Source of the DNA: an uncultured Ruminococcus sp.
Lineage (GTDB): Bacteria > Bacillota > Clostridia > Oscillospirales > Acutalibacteraceae
Direction: 5' to 3'
DNA: 44,775 nucleotides
NCBI GenBank assembly: GCA_902765625.1
Contig: CACXAO010000013.1
Span: forward strand, 1 to 44,775
Position 1 is the stretch's first letter, and every line of letters begins with the position of its first letter. Below the pieces are notes generated by a model, which saw only the letters and a list, made by a program, of their open reading frames with translations, ran no database searches and had not been told where the DNA came from. The position numbers and the translations under genes were made by a program. Positions 25,301 through 32,362 of this stretch are shown piece by piece.

Positions 25301-25719
25301 CGATTCAGGATCTGCGCAAAAACAGCACTATCCTTGCTCTTGAAAAATTCCTTGCGGAAGCCGACGGCGCAAAGACATATGAAATCAAATCCGATTATCC
25401 GATCACCCGGACGCAGAACGGCATATTTGTCGCGTGCATCGCGAGTCCCGACACCACGATGTACAACATTCCGTTCCTTGTATCGCTGGGCGGCGGAGTA
25501 GATATACCGCGTCTTGAAAAGGCGGTCAACAATTGGCTCATAACGTCAGCAAATACGTTGACGAGATCCACGAAGTCGATACAGGCGACGTCCTGCTCAC
25601 GGGAAGCACAGGCTTCCTCGGCGCTCATGTGCTCAGACATCTTATCGAAAAAACCGATAAAAAAATCTACTGTCTGCTGCGCGGCAGCGATATGGACGAC
25701 CGCCTCAAGAGCATTTTGA
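22390..25719 (+). CDS. Non-ribosomal peptide synthetase, C-A-T plus truncated second C domain
   Basis: Domains in order: condensation (about 1-415; active-site HHIVFDG, His122/His123), adenylation (about 425-910; A3 YTSGSTGVPKG near 572, A5 NGYGPTE near 703, A7 YRTGDI, A10 NQNQKVNKRALP), a carrier domain (about 925-995; pantetheine serine in DAGLTSIGAI near 950), and the first 45 or so residues of a second condensation domain (YPITRTQNGIF...IPRLEKAVN). After that the frame leaves the family and the last 60 or so residues are nonsense. The next meaningful sequence is a reductase domain in another frame. A starting C domain suggests N-acylation of the first residue. The gene begins 3 bases after the STAS gene. 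The ancestral enzyme probably had a second C-A-T module and a reductase, now deleted or shifted. Confidence 0.88.
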   Translation: MKKYPLSKTEYGIYIEQTTRGDCAYNLPLIIGLPEDVDTDKFENAVDAVVQNRQTLLTSFGVDEKGEVYKYHRFDTVQIKHINADDFEPYDFVAPFDLHNDCLCRFFIVTTSSGKYFFFDIHHIVFDGTSCQVFLSEIDRAYNGGELNAETFTADDFALDEKQRINSEEYVKAKEYYQSVFDGVDADASLFTDKNERKSGSVEMVHSFETVDSGSLKALSKKYGVKLSTVFNAAFSFLLGKYTNSTQVLYSTVHHGRDERVKNAVGMFVKTYPVYAEISDDKELGSFLKELNGHIESNRGNDLYSFADFCADFRLNPSVLFAYQGDMITEMDFCGGRQKVKLLPMKDPKSGFELTVWRENGRFTAHAEYDPSLYNDEIIRTMLESFDKILSDMLHAEKLADIDMLTEKQRGKIENNNKNETEYEITDVVTMFRRQAEKTPDNIAAVYLDKEYTYRELDRVSENIAGYLKSKGIGRGDVASVLIPRSEYMPTASLGILKTGAGYQPLDPSYPVERLEFMIGDADAKFLVADRNLMDRLPNYDGPVLFTDEIAKLPDAENISEKPQPDDLFIMLYTSGSTGVPKGVMLEHRNLCCFCEWYRSFYQLDETSRVAAYASYGFDANMMDMYPALTSGAAVHIIAEDIRLDLLAIRDYFERNKNTHSFMTTQVGRQYADLFPDAEYPRHLSVGGEKLVPVVPPAGYNFYNGYGPTECTIFTNVYKVDRLCERVPIGRPLNNLKQYVVDKSMWILPFGVPGELIVAGHQVGRGYLNRPEQKAFIKNPFTDEAGYERAYRTGDIVRMLPDGTIDFVGRNDGQVKIRGFRIELSEVEQIIRRFEGIKDATVQAFDEAGGGKFIAAYVVSDNKVDIGAMNDFIRANKPPYMVPAVTMQIDCIPLNQNQKVNKRALPVPEKEADEITAPENETQQKIFDSVSEVIGTKNFGTTTDIFDAGLTSIGAIKLNVLLSSAFNVPVSIQDLRKNSTILALEKFLAEADGAKTYEIKSDYPITRTQNGIFVACIASPDTTMYNIPFLVSLGGGVDIPRLEKAVNNWLITSANTLTRSTKSIQATSCSREAQASSALMCSDILSKKPIKKSTVCCAAAIWTTASRAF

Positions 25720-26682
25720 TGTACTACTTCGAGACTCCCTGCGAGGAGCTTTTCGGCAGCCGGATATTTACCGTCAGCGGCGATATTACCGACCGCGAAA
25801 CGGTGATGAAGCTATCCGAAATCAACTTCGGCACCGTATTCAACTGCGCCGCCTGCGTAAAGCACTTTGTCAGGGACGATTTGCTCGACCGCATCAACTG
25901 GCACGGCGTTGAAAACCTCATTGACCTATGCGTTGAAAGCGGCCGCAGACTCGTTCAGGTTTCAACCGTGAGCGTCGCAGGCTCAAGCGTAAACGGCGCG
26001 TTCAGCGTAGACAGGAAAATCCGTGAGAACGAGCTTTACTTCGGTCAGAATCTCGACAATAAATACGTTTACACAAAGTTCAAGGCAGAGGAGGCGCTGC
26101 TCAAGGCGGTTGACGAGAGAGGTCTCGACGGCAGGATCGTCCGCGTCGGCAACCTCATGAGCCGTTACAGCGACGGCCTTTTCCAGATAAACTCAGTCAC
26201 CAACGGCTTTATGCGCGGACTCAGGGCATAAAGCCGCGCTCGGCATGGTTTCCGTATCGGCGCTTGACGAGATGGTCGAGTTCTCGCCGATAGACTGCAC
26301 GGCAGCGGCTGTTGTAACGCTCGGCGGCGCAGACAGCAGCTTCACCGTGTTCCACGCTACAAACGGACACAGAGTCCAGATGGGCGATATTATTGAGGCG
26401 ATGAACCAAACAGGTATTCCGGTAAAAATCGTTTCCGTGAAGGAGTTCACTGAGGTATTCAATAAAGCGCTTGCCGACGAAAAGCTCAGCGAGTATATTT
26501 CGCCGCTGATCTCATATCAGGCATCAGATATGAATACCATTGAGTTCTTTATCGACTACGACAACACCTTTACCACAAAGGCGCTGTACCGTCTCGGCTT
26601 CAAGTGGCCGATCATAAACGAAAAGTATCTTGAAAACGTCTTTGAGTCGCTTTCGGCGCTCGCGTTCTTTGATGAGGTTTGA
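25530..26682 (+). pseudogene. Thioester reductase (terminal release) domain of the NRPS, frameshifted
   Basis: Two frames encode one NAD(P)H-dependent thioester reductase domain. The first (25533-26231) has the Rossmann loop DVLLTGSTGFLGAHVL, NCAACVKH, STVSVAG and the catalytic Tyr-x-x-x-Lys in YVYTKFKAEEA. It ends shortly after NSVTNGFMRGLRA. The second (from about 26233 to 26682) continues ALGMVSVSALDEMVEFSPIDCTAAAVV and the C-terminal substrate-binding part. Near 26231 two bases seem to be missing (or one added). Such domains release the tethered peptide as an aldehyde or alcohol. No ribosome site precedes 25533, confirming that it was once the C-terminal part of the NRPS. Confidence 0.85.
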
Positions 26683-26683
26683 T

Positions 26684-28438
26684 ATGCAGAGAAACGATTA
26701 TCTGATCAAACGCAAGTTCAACAGTTATCTCATACCGGGCGTGCTGATGGTCATGGCTATGCAGCTCGGAAATATCGTTGACAGTATACTCGTCAGCGGC
26801 ATAATTGATATCGACGGCATGACGGCGATTTCTCTGAGCCTGCCCGTGCTGTACTTTGCCCAGATCATCGGCTTTGCGATCGGCGTTGGCGGAGCTGTAA
26901 CTATTTCCGTTATGCTGGGAAAACGGCAGATAAAAGAAGCCTCGGGAGTGTTCTCGGTATGTATGATCGCGGACGTCGCTTTGTCGCTGATATTCTCGGC
27001 GCTTGCACCCGTGGTTTCCTCGCCGCTCGCGCATTTTTTGGCGCAGACTCCGCGGCTTGAGGAACTGCTGATGCCGTACATTTATATGTACCTGCTGTTT
27101 ACTCCGCTTATCAACGTTTGCATTCTGGTATCAAACGTTGTGACGATAGATAACTGTCCTAAGCTCGGCGCGTCATGCCTTGTTATCGCGACTGTTGTCA
27201 ATCTCGGGCTTGATTACTTCTTCCTGAAATATACCTCGCTCGGGATGTACGGCGCAGGACTCTCAACTGTGATCGGCTACGGCGTAGGAAATTTTGTACT
27301 TATTCCATACTTCCTTTCAAAAAAGCGCATGCTGACGTTAAATCTCAAAGAGGGACTCCGTCAGTTGCGCACCCTCTGGAAGGTAGTAAAAGCGGGCGCG
27401 TCTCAGGTGTCATTCCTTATGATGATAATTCTGCAGTATTTTGTGCTCAACACGTTTATCCAGAGTACGCTCGGCCCCGACAATACGGCTGTATATTCCG
27501 TGTGCATGAATTCCGTAGAGATCATAAAGCTCTTTATCGAGGGTATTATCGGGGTGATCCAGACAATCGCGGGCGTGCTGTACGGCGAAAAGGATTATTA
27601 CGGGATCAGGCGGCTTGTGCGACGCACGGTTATCATCGTTTCCTTTGTCGTAGCGGCGCTCATGGCGGTGTTTATTGTATTCCCGGACGCTGTTTTGACG
27701 GTATTCTCGTTCAATAAGTACGAGATTTACGACGCGGCAAGGCTTTGCGTGCAGCTGTTCAGCCTGACGTTTATCTTCTTCGCCGCAAACCGCATTACTC
27801 AGGTCTATTACCAGACCACGCTTAAAACCTCGCTTTCCACAATCAACACAGTTCTGCAGGGGTTTGTGTATCTGCTGCCGCTGTCCGTTCTCTTTATCGG
27901 AACGATTGGAATAATGGGCGTCAGCGTTGCCGCCGCGCTCACCGAGGCGCTGGCGTTCTTTACGGTGTTTGTGTTCCGGATCATTCAGCAAAAGCGCAGC
28001 AAGCTGCCTCAGAAGGGCTTCCTTATGATACCCGACAAGGACGGCGACAGCCTGTGCGATATTACGATAAAGAGCACTGAACAGGACGCTGTCGAGGTTT
28101 CGAAGAAGCTTATCGAATCTTGCGGGGAAAACGGAGTTCCGTCCGAGACCTCCGGCATAATAGGAGTAGCGGCAGAGGAGCTCGCGGTCAATATCTCGCG
28201 TTACGGATACAAAAAGCCCGGTCTGAGCTATGTCGACATCAATCTTTCCAGAGTGGACGACAAGCTTATCCTGCGCTTGCGCGACGACGGAGTCCCGTTC
28301 AATCCGACTGAATACAAGTCAGACGAGGACGACGAATTTCTAATGACGGGCATTGAAATGGTGCGCCGCATTACCGATAAGCTCAGCTATACGCGGGTTC
28401 TGAATATGAACAACACGGTGATAGAGGTTTCCTTATGA
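26684..28438 (+). CDS. MATE-family efflux transporter fused to an RsbW-like ATPase domain
   Basis: The 584-residue protein joins two unrelated parts. Residues 1-450 are a MATE-type transporter with about twelve membrane helices (for example MAMQLGNIVDSILVSGIIDIDGMTAISLSLPV at the first helices). Residues about 455-584 are a cytoplasmic GHKL/HATPase_c_2 domain of the anti-sigma-kinase type: EELAVNISRYGY as N box, RDDGVPFNPTEY as G1 box, and GIEMVRRITDKLSY near the end. The kinase part would be expected to phosphorylate or bind the STAS protein encoded by the operon, linking it to a membrane exporter. The ATG at 26684 follows GAGGTT and lies 1 base after the reductase stop. The MATE part probably exports the NRPS product. 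Confidence 0.88.
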   Translation: MQRNDYLIKRKFNSYLIPGVLMVMAMQLGNIVDSILVSGIIDIDGMTAISLSLPVLYFAQIIGFAIGVGGAVTISVMLGKRQIKEASGVFSVCMIADVALSLIFSALAPVVSSPLAHFLAQTPRLEELLMPYIYMYLLFTPLINVCILVSNVVTIDNCPKLGASCLVIATVVNLGLDYFFLKYTSLGMYGAGLSTVIGYGVGNFVLIPYFLSKKRMLTLNLKEGLRQLRTLWKVVKAGASQVSFLMMIILQYFVLNTFIQSTLGPDNTAVYSVCMNSVEIIKLFIEGIIGVIQTIAGVLYGEKDYYGIRRLVRRTVIIVSFVVAALMAVFIVFPDAVLTVFSFNKYEIYDAARLCVQLFSLTFIFFAANRITQVYYQTTLKTSLSTINTVLQGFVYLLPLSVLFIGTIGIMGVSVAAALTEALAFFTVFVFRIIQQKRSKLPQKGFLMIPDKDGDSLCDITIKSTEQDAVEVSKKLIESCGENGVPSETSGIIGVAAEELAVNISRYGYKKPGLSYVDINLSRVDDKLILRLRDDGVPFNPTEYKSDEDDEFLMTGIEMVRRITDKLSYTRVLNMNNTVIEVSL

Positions 28439-30408
28439 GAAAATCCGTATTTTTTAAGCTGGCGCTGCTGATTTTGCCGATCGTGCTGGCGTATGAGGTC
28501 GCACAGCTGTATTTGGAATACTTGTCGATCTACAACGCGACGCTTGATTCGGTCACAAAAATAACGCAGAGCACAGCGCAGACGGCAGCGAGTGAGTTTA
28601 TGTTTTTCGATCCTGACAATCCCGATGATGCAGAGCTCTTCAGCACTCAGTTCGGCGATCTGTGCGAGCGGTTGGGCGTCACCTATCTTTATGCCGAGGA
28701 GATCGACTTGGACGCACAATCGGAGAAGTATCTCGCCATCGGTTTCGGTGATGACGCTTCCGATATAGTCAAAGAGAAACGTCATCCGGGCGTGACGGTA
28801 GAAGGCTTTCTCAACGAGGCGCAGTTGAAGGTCAGCTCGGGAGAAGAGGAAAGTATGGTTTCGCATCAGAAAACCATGCTCGATGACACGCTGATCTGTT
28901 TCCGGAGGATAGATACTTTTTTGGACGCCGGCAGCGGAAAAATCATCAAGCATGAAAAGCCCGTTCTGATCGGCGCCGAAGTATCCTTTTCGTCCCTGAT
29001 GAAACGGCTTCTGAGGCAATTTAACGGAACGGCTGCTTACGACCTGATGTTTACATTTCTGCTGACAGTTCTGATTTTTGCGATATTTTATTTCAAGGTA
29101 AACGGACCGATAAAGAAAATCAGCAAAAGAATGGAGAACTTTGTCAATGACCGCGGCAAGGACGTGGAAAAGCTGCAGGTAAAGGGCAATGACGAGCTTG
29201 CCGAAATGTCGCGTTCGTTTAATCTCATGACCGAGGAAATCGACAAATACATTGAGGATATCGACGCTCTCAACAAGGAAAAGCACACTCAGGCGGCGGA
29301 GCTTGAGATCGCGAGAAATATCCAGACGGGTCTGTTAAAGCCCTCTGACTATGAGAACGGCAGCGTGTGTATCAGCGCTATGATGCGCGCGGCAAAGAAC
29401 GTCGGCGGCGATTTATACGATTATCAGGTGCTTGAGAACGGCAAGGTATTCATAGCCGCAGCCGACGTATCGGGCAAGGGCATTTCCGCGGCGCTGTTTA
29501 TGTCGCGCGCAATAACTCTTCTGCACCAGTATGCCCTTCTCGGATATTCACCTGCCAAAATGCTCGGCGAATACAACAATACGCTTGCCGAATCAAACCC
29601 GAACGGTCTGTTCATCACTACGTTTGTAGCGGTCTTTGACCCCAAAACGGGCGAGCTGACTTACTCAAACGCCGGTCATAACCGTCCGTATGTAATCTCG
29701 GACAGTCTGATAACGCTCGACGGAGCGGCAGGAATGGCTGCGGGTATTTTTGCAGGTTTTGAGTATGAGCAGGAAACGGTTGCGCTCAAGCAAAACGACG
29801 TTGTATTCCTTTATACAGACGGAGTAAACGAGGCAGAAAGCACCTCGGGTGAGCAGTTCGGCACAGAAGCGCTCGAAAACAGGCTCGAGGAACATATCGG
29901 GTTACAAAGCGATAATGTTTCCGGCGATATTTTCAAAACGATTGAGGAATTTTCGGACGGAGCGGTTCAGAGCGACGACATCACGATACTTACGCTAAAG
30001 GTGAAGCAGCTGCCCTCGTACAGGGAGATCACCGTCAGGAATCACCCCGAAAATCTCACTGAGCTCAACGATATGATAAACGGCGAGCTGCGAATTTCCG
30101 ACGAGATAAAAGCACAGCTTTTGCTTATCGCGGAGGAGTTGTTTGTAAATATTTGTTCATACGCTTACGGAGGGAAAGAGGGAGACATTACCGTCGCGTT
30201 TGAAACGGACGCCGAAAACGTCACGCTGACCTTTACCGATTCGGGCAAACCGTTTGACCCTACGGCGAATGTTGTTGATATTAATGATTACGACCATGAA
30301 AACAGCATAGGCGGACTGGGATGTTTTCTTGCGTTTGAGCTTAGCGACGTGTATTCTTACTCATATCTGGACGGAAAGAATATCCTTAAAATTACAAAGC
30401 GTCTTTAA
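28435..30408 (+). CDS. Membrane PP2C/SpoIIE-type phosphatase with HAMP and RsbW-like domains
   Basis: The protein has 657 residues. A membrane helix (7-27), an extracellular sensor of about 170 residues, a second helix (about 203-225) and a HAMP linker precede a PP2C-type serine phosphatase (about 290-520) with GGDLYDY, AADVSGKGISAALFMS and the acidic DDITILTL. A C-terminal HATPase_c_2 domain (about 530-657) has LLIAEELFVNICSYAYGG, TDSGKPFDP and GGLGCFLAFELSD. It is an RsbU/SpoIIE-like phosphatase expected to dephosphorylate the STAS protein in response to an external signal; the extra RsbW-like domain could oppose it. Start and upstream stop overlap as ATGA, so translation is coupled to the MATE fusion. 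Confidence 0.9.
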   Translation: MRKSVFFKLALLILPIVLAYEVAQLYLEYLSIYNATLDSVTKITQSTAQTAASEFMFFDPDNPDDAELFSTQFGDLCERLGVTYLYAEEIDLDAQSEKYLAIGFGDDASDIVKEKRHPGVTVEGFLNEAQLKVSSGEEESMVSHQKTMLDDTLICFRRIDTFLDAGSGKIIKHEKPVLIGAEVSFSSLMKRLLRQFNGTAAYDLMFTFLLTVLIFAIFYFKVNGPIKKISKRMENFVNDRGKDVEKLQVKGNDELAEMSRSFNLMTEEIDKYIEDIDALNKEKHTQAAELEIARNIQTGLLKPSDYENGSVCISAMMRAAKNVGGDLYDYQVLENGKVFIAAADVSGKGISAALFMSRAITLLHQYALLGYSPAKMLGEYNNTLAESNPNGLFITTFVAVFDPKTGELTYSNAGHNRPYVISDSLITLDGAAGMAAGIFAGFEYEQETVALKQNDVVFLYTDGVNEAESTSGEQFGTEALENRLEEHIGLQSDNVSGDIFKTIEEFSDGAVQSDDITILTLKVKQLPSYREITVRNHPENLTELNDMINGELRISDEIKAQLLLIAEELFVNICSYAYGGKEGDITVAFETDAENVTLTFTDSGKPFDPTANVVDINDYDHENSIGGLGCFLAFELSDVYSYSYLDGKNILKITKRL

Positions 30409-30639
30409 TACTGTTTTTGATTAAATCGCTTTAAACAGGTGTTAGCGGAAAAACAAAAATCCTGCAGGATAACAAGGAGTTGCTATAGGTTCGATATCGA
30501 ATCTATAGCAATTCTGCTTATTTCAAGTATATCTAATACTTGGCGGATAAAAAACCGGCACTGCGGAATTGGTTGTCTGCCTGCGGTGCGTAACTTTTTG
30601 CTCAAATATTGATAAAATAAAATGGGGTATATTTTGAGA
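30409..30639 (+). other. Intergenic region after the phosphatase gene
   Basis: It holds a perfect 12-base palindrome (30459-30470, centred on CCTGCAGG) and a long stem-loop (30477-30514, separate entry). No open frame with coding character and no clear promoter are seen. Confidence 0.5.
30477..30514. repeat. 38-bp near-perfect palindrome
   Basis: Nineteen-base arms (30477-30495 and 30496-30514) pair throughout with two G-U pairs and essentially no loop, centred on CGATATCG. There is no T run after it. It could be a weak terminator of the preceding operon or a binding site. Confidence 0.6.
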
Positions 30640-31040
30640 AAAATACCCCGTCATAACCAATGTCAAGAGCACAATCAGCGGCAGCGGCGCACACGCTGCA
30701 GGTCTGGTTGGTCAGTGCTGGGGTGTAGTGAACGTTGAAAACTGCACGATGGATATCGACATTGATACCGATAAGGAATATTCTGCGGGATTTGTCGGCA
30801 AGAACAGCGGAAGGTTGAGCTTTTCCGGCTGCACTGTCGAAGGTAACGTCTATACCTCAGCGAAGTACGCGGCAGGATTTGTGGCAGAGACAAGCGCTTC
30901 ATGTAATTTATCAGCGGTACATTCGACGGACGGGACTGCCGGGATTCCAAAGCACCGGTTTCAAGCTCTTACCTGAGAGCGGCGGGGAAAATTACCTTGA
31001 CGATACGATCATAAAGGCAAGAAAAGCATTGATAAAATGA
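30640..31040 (+). pseudogene. Remnant of a GLUG-repeat surface protein
   Basis: A frame opening after a TGA near 30636 reads PVITNVKSTISGSGAHAAGLVGQCWGVVNVENC and YSAGFVGKNSGRLSFSGCTVEGNV, then AAGFVAET. These are the repeating AGLVG/AGFVG units of GLUG-type surface proteins. There is no signal peptide or real start. Near 30910-30930 the coding sense shifts to another frame (GFQSTGFKLLPESGGENYLDD...) ending in TGA at 31038-31040. This is the 3' end of a larger gene whose 5' part has been lost. Confidence 0.7.
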
Positions 31041-31062
31041 ATCATATCTGTTCCTGACTGCG

Positions 31063-31091
31063 CCTATTACGTGCAATAGGAAATACCTATT
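31063..31091. promoter_or_regulatory. CCTATT/AATAGG operator cluster upstream of cysK
   Basis: Half-sites CCTATT (31063-31068), AATAGG (31075-31080) and CCTATT (31086-31091) form two overlapping palindromes ending 10 bases before the cysK -35 box. The AATAGG-N5-CCTATT unit recurs at 36606-36622. Likely bound by a sulfur regulator, possibly of the Rrf2/CymR type (inferred). Confidence 0.65.
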
Positions 31092-31101
31092 AGCAGAGGT
31101 C

Positions 31102-31130
31102 TTGACAAATTCATAGAATAATGTGATAAT
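31102..31130 (+). promoter_or_regulatory. cysK promoter
   Basis: TTGACA (31102-31107), a 17-base spacer and GATAAT (31125-31130). The 5' leader contains a small hairpin, CCTAC with GTAGG around 31146-31162. Confidence 0.85.
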
Positions 31131-31204
31131 AGTATTGCAATAAAACCTACTAAACAAGTAGGAGAACTAAGCGATACAATTCCGCCAAGTAAGGAGCAGA
31201 ATAA

Positions 31205-32134
31205 ATGAAAACATATAAAAAGATTACCGACCTGATCGGAAACACACCTTTGTTAGAGCTTGAGAACTACGGAGAATATCAAAATCTCAGCGCGACGATA
31301 TTCGGAAAGCTGGAATATTTCAATCCTGCCGGCAGCGTAAAGGACAGAATCGCCAAGGCGATGATAGACGACGCAGAGGCAAAGGGAGTGTTAAAGCCCG
31401 ATTCAGTCATTATCGAGCCGACGAGCGGCAACACTGGCATAGGCCTTGCTGCTGTCGCGGCTGCGAGGGGATATAAGGTCATCCTGACAATGCCCGAGAC
31501 CATGAGCGTCGAGAGAAGAAATCTTCTCAAGGCTTACGGAGCGCAGGTTGTTCTGACCCCGGGCGTGAACGGCATGAAAGGTGCGATTCAAAAGGCGCAG
31601 GAGCTTGCGGCGGAGAATGAGAACAGCTTTATTCCGAGCCAGTTCACCAATGCGGCAAATCCGAGCGCGCACCGCAGCACCACAGGTCCCGAAATCTGGA
31701 ACGACACCGACGGCAAGGTGGATATCTTCGTCGCGGGCGTCGGAACAGGCGGAACAGTTTCGGGCGTCGGCGAATATCTGAAAAGCCAAAATCCCAATGT
31801 CAAGGTTGTCGCGGTAGAGCCTGCAGGTTCGCCTGTTCTTTCGGGCGAGAAGCCGGGTCCGCACAAGATTCAGGGAATCGGCGCAGGCTTCGTTCCCGAA
31901 ACACTTAATACCGAGGTTTACGACGAGATTATCAGAGTCGAGAATGAGGACGCCTTCAAAACAGGCAGGATCCTCGCAAAAAAAGAAGGCTTGCTCGTCG
32001 GCATTTCATCAGGCGCGGCGGTATGGGCAGCGGCTCAGCTCGCCAAGCGTCCCGAAAATAAAGGCAAAATCATTGTAGCGCTGCTTCCCGACACGGGCGA
32101 ACGCTATCTTTCCACACCGATGTTTACAGAATAA
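31205..32134 (+). CDS. cysK: Cysteine synthase A (O-acetylserine sulfhydrylase)
   Basis: The 309-residue protein is a typical fold-type II PLP enzyme. It has [10 protein letters not shown] near the N terminus, the PLP-binding Lys46 in GSVKDRIA, the TSGNTG substrate loop (73-78), [14 protein letters not shown] for the PLP phosphate, and [10 protein letters not shown] near the C terminus. It makes L-cysteine and acetate from O-acetyl-L-serine and sulfide. It differs clearly from the second homologue at 34898, which has ATAGNTG and fits the cystathionine-forming type. The ATG follows AAGGAG with good spacing. Its own promoter and operators lie upstream, and a Cys-rich leader peptide gene starts 12 bases after its stop. 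Confidence 0.95.
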   Translation: MKTYKKITDLIGNTPLLELENYGEYQNLSATIFGKLEYFNPAGSVKDRIAKAMIDDAEAKGVLKPDSVIIEPTSGNTGIGLAAVAAARGYKVILTMPETMSVERRNLLKAYGAQVVLTPGVNGMKGAIQKAQELAAENENSFIPSQFTNAANPSAHRSTTGPEIWNDTDGKVDIFVAGVGTGGTVSGVGEYLKSQNPNVKVVAVEPAGSPVLSGEKPGPHKIQGIGAGFVPETLNTEVYDEIIRVENEDAFKTGRILAKKEGLLVGISSGAAVWAAAQLAKRPENKGKIIVALLPDTGERYLSTPMFTE

Positions 32135-32146
32135 GAGGTTATCAAA

Positions 32147-32278
32147 ATGTTTCATCTCAGCAACGCAAAACTGAATCGCTTTTCAGCCGAAATCGCCGCT
32201 GCGCGCTTCGGCAGCGTTGCTATGCCCATGTGCTGTTGTGTTTGTATGGTGCATACAGGCGGCATAGCGCGATGTTGA
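32147..32278 (+). CDS. Cys-rich leader peptide, candidate cysteine attenuator
   Basis: This 43-codon frame begins with an ATG preceded by AAGAGG at 8 bases, better than many real genes here. Its middle holds MCCCVCMVHTGG, with Cys codons at 32231, 32234, 32237 and 32243, and the last residue is also Cys. No homologue is recognised and no folded domain is likely. Consecutive codons for the regulated amino acid next to alternative hairpins are the hallmark of ribosome-mediated attenuation. It sits between cysK and the transsulfuration genes, so ribosome stalling when Cys-tRNA is scarce could switch on the downstream operon. Confidence 0.65.
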   Translation: MFHLSNAKLNRFSAEIAAARFGSVAMPMCCCVCMVHTGGIARC

Positions 32279-32341
32279 GACATCATATACAGCTATCATT
32301 TCACCGCCTGTCTGCGTTTTGACGTAAGCAGGCGGTATTTT
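32256..32341 (+). promoter_or_regulatory. Alternative hairpins of the transsulfuration attenuator
   Basis: ACCGCCTG (32303-32310) can pair either with CAGGCGGT at 32329-32336, followed by ATTTTA (terminator form), or with CAGGCGG at 32256-32262 inside the leader peptide frame, just past the Cys codons (antiterminator form). The two structures exclude each other. Another 8-bp pairing, 32159-32166 with 32214-32221, brackets the region before the Cys codons. Confidence 0.65.
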
Positions 32342-32362
32342 ATGTTTAAAAGAGGGTTGAAT

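Noticed and set aside
31131-31204. T-box or SAM riboswitch in the cysK leader
   Set aside because: The leader is only about 70 bases with one small hairpin; T-box and SAM riboswitch conserved elements are not seen.
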